64,000 bases of DNA from Vibrio cholerae (GTDB lineage Bacteria; Actinomycetota; Actinomycetes; Actinomycetales; Micrococcaceae): the NCBI GenBank assembly GCA_009728235.1, contig WNZI01000013.1:1-64000 (forward strand), given 5' to 3'. Every line of letters starts with the position of its first letter. Within the stretch, counting starts at the first letter, position 1. Positions 62,047-64,000 of this stretch are shown here, in pieces. Both the position numbers and the translations under genes were made by a program. Below the pieces are notes generated by a model. It was not told the origin of the DNA. It saw nothing but the letters and a program-made list of their open reading frames with translations, and ran no database searches.

Positions 62047-63681
62047 TCAGGACTCTATCCCGGCGGCCGAAAGCCCAGAGAATCCGTGCCTTGTCAACGC
62101 GGCGCGCAGTTCGACCCGATCGTCCAGGGCAAGATTGACGCCCTTCACTTCCTGCCATACCTCGTGTCCGCGGCCGGCGATCACGACGGTGTCCGAGACC
62201 GTCGCGAGTGCGACGGCACGGTCGATGGCCTCTGCCCGCGGAAAGACCTCCAGCACTTCGCACGCGAGCCCTTCCTGCCGCACCGCGGCCTGCGCCCCCT
62301 CGAGGACCGCACGCCTGATGACCGCTTCGTCCTCGTCGTGGGGATCATCGTCGGTGACGATGAGGATGTCCGAGAGGCGGGCCCCGACCGCGCCCATCAC
62401 GGGGCGCTTGCTCTCGTCGCGCTGTCCGGTGGCGCCGAACACGGAGATGACGCGCCCGCCGGGCCTGCGCACCGAGGAGAGCGTCCGCTCCAGCGCGTCC
62501 GGGTTGTGGGCGAAGTCGACGATCGCCGCAGGAGCCTCACCGACGAGCTGCATCCGGCCGGGTACCTCGGCGGTGAAGGGATCGTGGAGGTCGAGGGCGT
62601 GCTGGATGTCCTCGACCGGCACTCCGGACGCGAGCACCATGAGTGTCGCGAGGGCGGCGTTCGAGATGTTGAAGCTCCCGGGCAGTCCTGTGCGCACCCG
62701 GATGTGTCCGCCCTCCCGTCCTGACAGGACGAACGCGTGTCCCAGGCCGCTCGGCTCGACGTCCCTCACGGACCACGCGGCATCCGCCCCGCCGGCGATC
62801 GGCACCGGATCGGTGAGCAGGGTCAGGACGGGCACCTCAGCGGTCTCCGCGAGCTTCCTCCCCCAGGCATCGTCGACGAGCACGACCCCGGTCCCGCAGC
62901 GCGCCGGCGTGAACAGGGACGCCTTCACCGCGAAATAGTCCTCCATGGTGCCGTGGAGGTCGAGGTGGTCCTGGGTCAGGTTGGTGAAGCCCGCGACGTC
63001 GAAACGCACACCGTCCACCCGTCCGAACTCCAGGGCATGGGAGGAGACCTCCATCGCGGCGGCCGACAGCCCGCGCTCCTTCATCAGGGCCAGCAGCCCG
63101 TGGATCTGGGGTGACTCGGGGGTGGTCAGGAGACTGGGGATGGCCTCGCCGCCCGCCCTGATCTCGATCGTGCCGATGAGGCCGGCGGATCGCCCCAGGG
63201 CTCCGAGGAGCGCGTTCAGGAAGTATGTGGACGTGGTCTTCCCGTTCGTCCCGGTGATGCCGAACAGCGTCGGAATCGACCCGCCAGGCTTCCCACCGAA
63301 GATCTCACGGGCGAGGGGCCCCACGGCGCGACGCGGATCCGGTACGACGACGACGGGTGGTACGGCGACGTCGTCGCCGAAGGCCCGCCCGACGACGGCT
63401 GCTCCGGCGGCGTCCGTCACGATGGCCACGGCTCCCGCAAGCACGGCCTGCAGGGCGAAATCGGCACCGTGTCGCGCGGCTCCAGGGAGGGCCGCGTAGA
63501 CGTCACCGGGCAGCACGGAGCGTGAGTCGAGGGTGATCCCGGTGACCGTCGGGAGTCCTTCGTCACGATCGGGTCCGGCGAGGGGACCGATGGCGGCCAC
63601 GGCATCAGCCAGGGCGATCGGGTGGGGTGTACGGGGCCGCATCAGGGAGGCTTCACTGGCCTGCGGGGTGGTCGATTGCAC
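62047..63681 (-). CDS. murE: UDP-MurNAc-L-Ala-D-Glu ligase for the third residue, probably L-lysine
   Basis: The 544-residue protein has [20 protein letters not shown] and FAHNPDALERTLSSVR. The substrate motif is D445-D446-P447-H448, followed by DED. Diaminopimelate enzymes carry DNPR there, so L-lysine is the predicted substrate, as in the wall of Arthrobacter. GTG 63681 follows GGAGG at a longer distance. Confidence 0.95.
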   Translation of the reverse strand: MQSTTPQASEASLMRPRTPHPIALADAVAAIGPLAGPDRDEGLPTVTGITLDSRSVLPGDVYAALPGAARHGADFALQAVLAGAVAIVTDAAGAAVVGRAFGDDVAVPPVVVVPDPRRAVGPLAREIFGGKPGGSIPTLFGITGTNGKTTSTYFLNALLGALGRSAGLIGTIEIRAGGEAIPSLLTTPESPQIHGLLALMKERGLSAAAMEVSSHALEFGRVDGVRFDVAGFTNLTQDHLDLHGTMEDYFAVKASLFTPARCGTGVVLVDDAWGRKLAETAEVPVLTLLTDPVPIAGGADAAWSVRDVEPSGLGHAFVLSGREGGHIRVRTGLPGSFNISNAALATLMVLASGVPVEDIQHALDLHDPFTAEVPGRMQLVGEAPAAIVDFAHNPDALERTLSSVRRPGGRVISVFGATGQRDESKRPVMGAVGARLSDILIVTDDDPHDEDEAVIRRAVLEGAQAAVRQEGLACEVLEVFPRAEAIDRAVALATVSDTVVIAGRGHEVWQEVKGVNLALDDRVELRAALTRHGFSGLSAAGIES

Positions 63682-63699
63682 GGTGCTCCGGCCTCCGCG

Positions 63700-64000
63700 T
63701 CAGTAGTCGACCGGATAGATGTCCGGCCTCGTCGTCGACGCCGGGACGTTGTTCGAGTTCAGGACCTGCTTCATGACCTTCTGGAAGGATTCCCCGGGGA
63801 TGAGGTAGTACAGGTCGCCCTGGGGGCGCTGGAGCGTGATGACCACGACGTACTGGGGGTCCTCGATCGGCGCGATCCCGGCATAGGAGAGAGTGTAGCC
63901 GTCGTAGCCGCCCGTGGCGCTGGGCGCCTCGGCCGTACCCGTCTTCGAGCCCACGCGGTACTGCTCGAGCTCACCCGACTTGCCTGATCCCTCCTCGGTC
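63700..64000 (-). CDS. ftsI: Septal penicillin-binding protein, C-terminal end only
   Basis: The last 99 residues of a class B transpeptidase; the rest lies beyond 64000. The KTG box is visible (RVGSKTGTAEA), and the sequence ends LSYAGIAPIEDPQYVVVITL through PDIYPVDY. Position directly before murE is that of ftsI in actinobacterial dcw clusters. Confidence 0.92.
   Translation of the reverse strand, partial: TEEGSGKSGELEQYRVGSKTGTAEAPSATGGYDGYTLSYAGIAPIEDPQYVVVITLQRPQGDLYYLIPGESFQKVMKQVLNSNNVPASTTRPDIYPVDY

Noticed and set aside
1-64000. CRISPR array, tRNA or rRNA genes, insertion sequences, prophage or genomic island
   Set aside because: No regular repeat-spacer pattern, no cloverleaf or rRNA sequence, no transposase or integrase, and no clear shift in base composition over gene-length stretches.

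Overview
The window looks like chromosomal core from a high-GC actinobacterium of the family Micrococcaceae, most likely an Arthrobacter relative. The grounds are high GC, frequent GTG starts, a dcw cluster without ftsA, Wag31/SepF/YggT downstream of ftsZ, a polyphosphate-dependent glucokinase, and a MurE substrate motif (DDPH) that points to L-lysine rather than diaminopimelate peptidoglycan. No tRNA, rRNA, CRISPR array, insertion sequence or prophage was seen. Family assignments come from reading the translations, not from database searches.

Layout. 1-4.4 kb: cytochrome bd oxidase (cydBA, with the probable start of cydD at the left edge), divergent from a BlaI-type repressor and an M56 metalloprotease; three copies of a 17-bp dyad lie between them. 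4.5-12.7 kb: parE, a small DUF7455 protein, sigA, DUF4192, an MFS transporter and a PAC2 protein. 13-18.2 kb: leucyl aminopeptidase, dihydrolipoyl dehydrogenase and the two-lipoyl-domain E2. 18.4-25.5 kb: OsmC, a tricorn-like protease, an epimerase and a membrane-anchored serine/threonine kinase. 25.6-29.2 kb: tautomerase, lipB-lipA (which lipoylate the E2 encoded 10 kb earlier), DUF4191 and RDD membrane proteins. 29.2-36.3 kb: nitrogen block with glnA behind a GlnR-like double box, a secreted HNH nuclease, then glnA2-glnE on the other strand. 36.6-42.9 kb: panB, a small SPOR-like protein, map, ppgK, nrdR, hisD, a membrane protein and a flavin reductase. 43-64 kb: one long leftward block, read from the right: ftsI, murE, murF, mraY, murD, ftsW, murG, murC, ftsQ, ftsZ, pgeF, yggS, sepF, yggT, wag31, lspA, a RluA-type pseudouridine synthase and dnaE. 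Many of these genes overlap by 4 bases.

Two things stand out. First, the BlaI/M56-cydAB arrangement with its triple operator looks like a protease-relieved repressor circuit controlling terminal-oxidase choice; it is the best candidate for an undescribed regulatory system. Second, ten genes, including the essential sigA, map, wag31 and the E2 gene, are broken by single-base shifts. Every shift is explained by loss of one base, and restoring it gives an intact family-length protein. This is the signature of deletion errors in the assembly, so these genes are annotated here as whole genes with a note rather than as pseudogenes.
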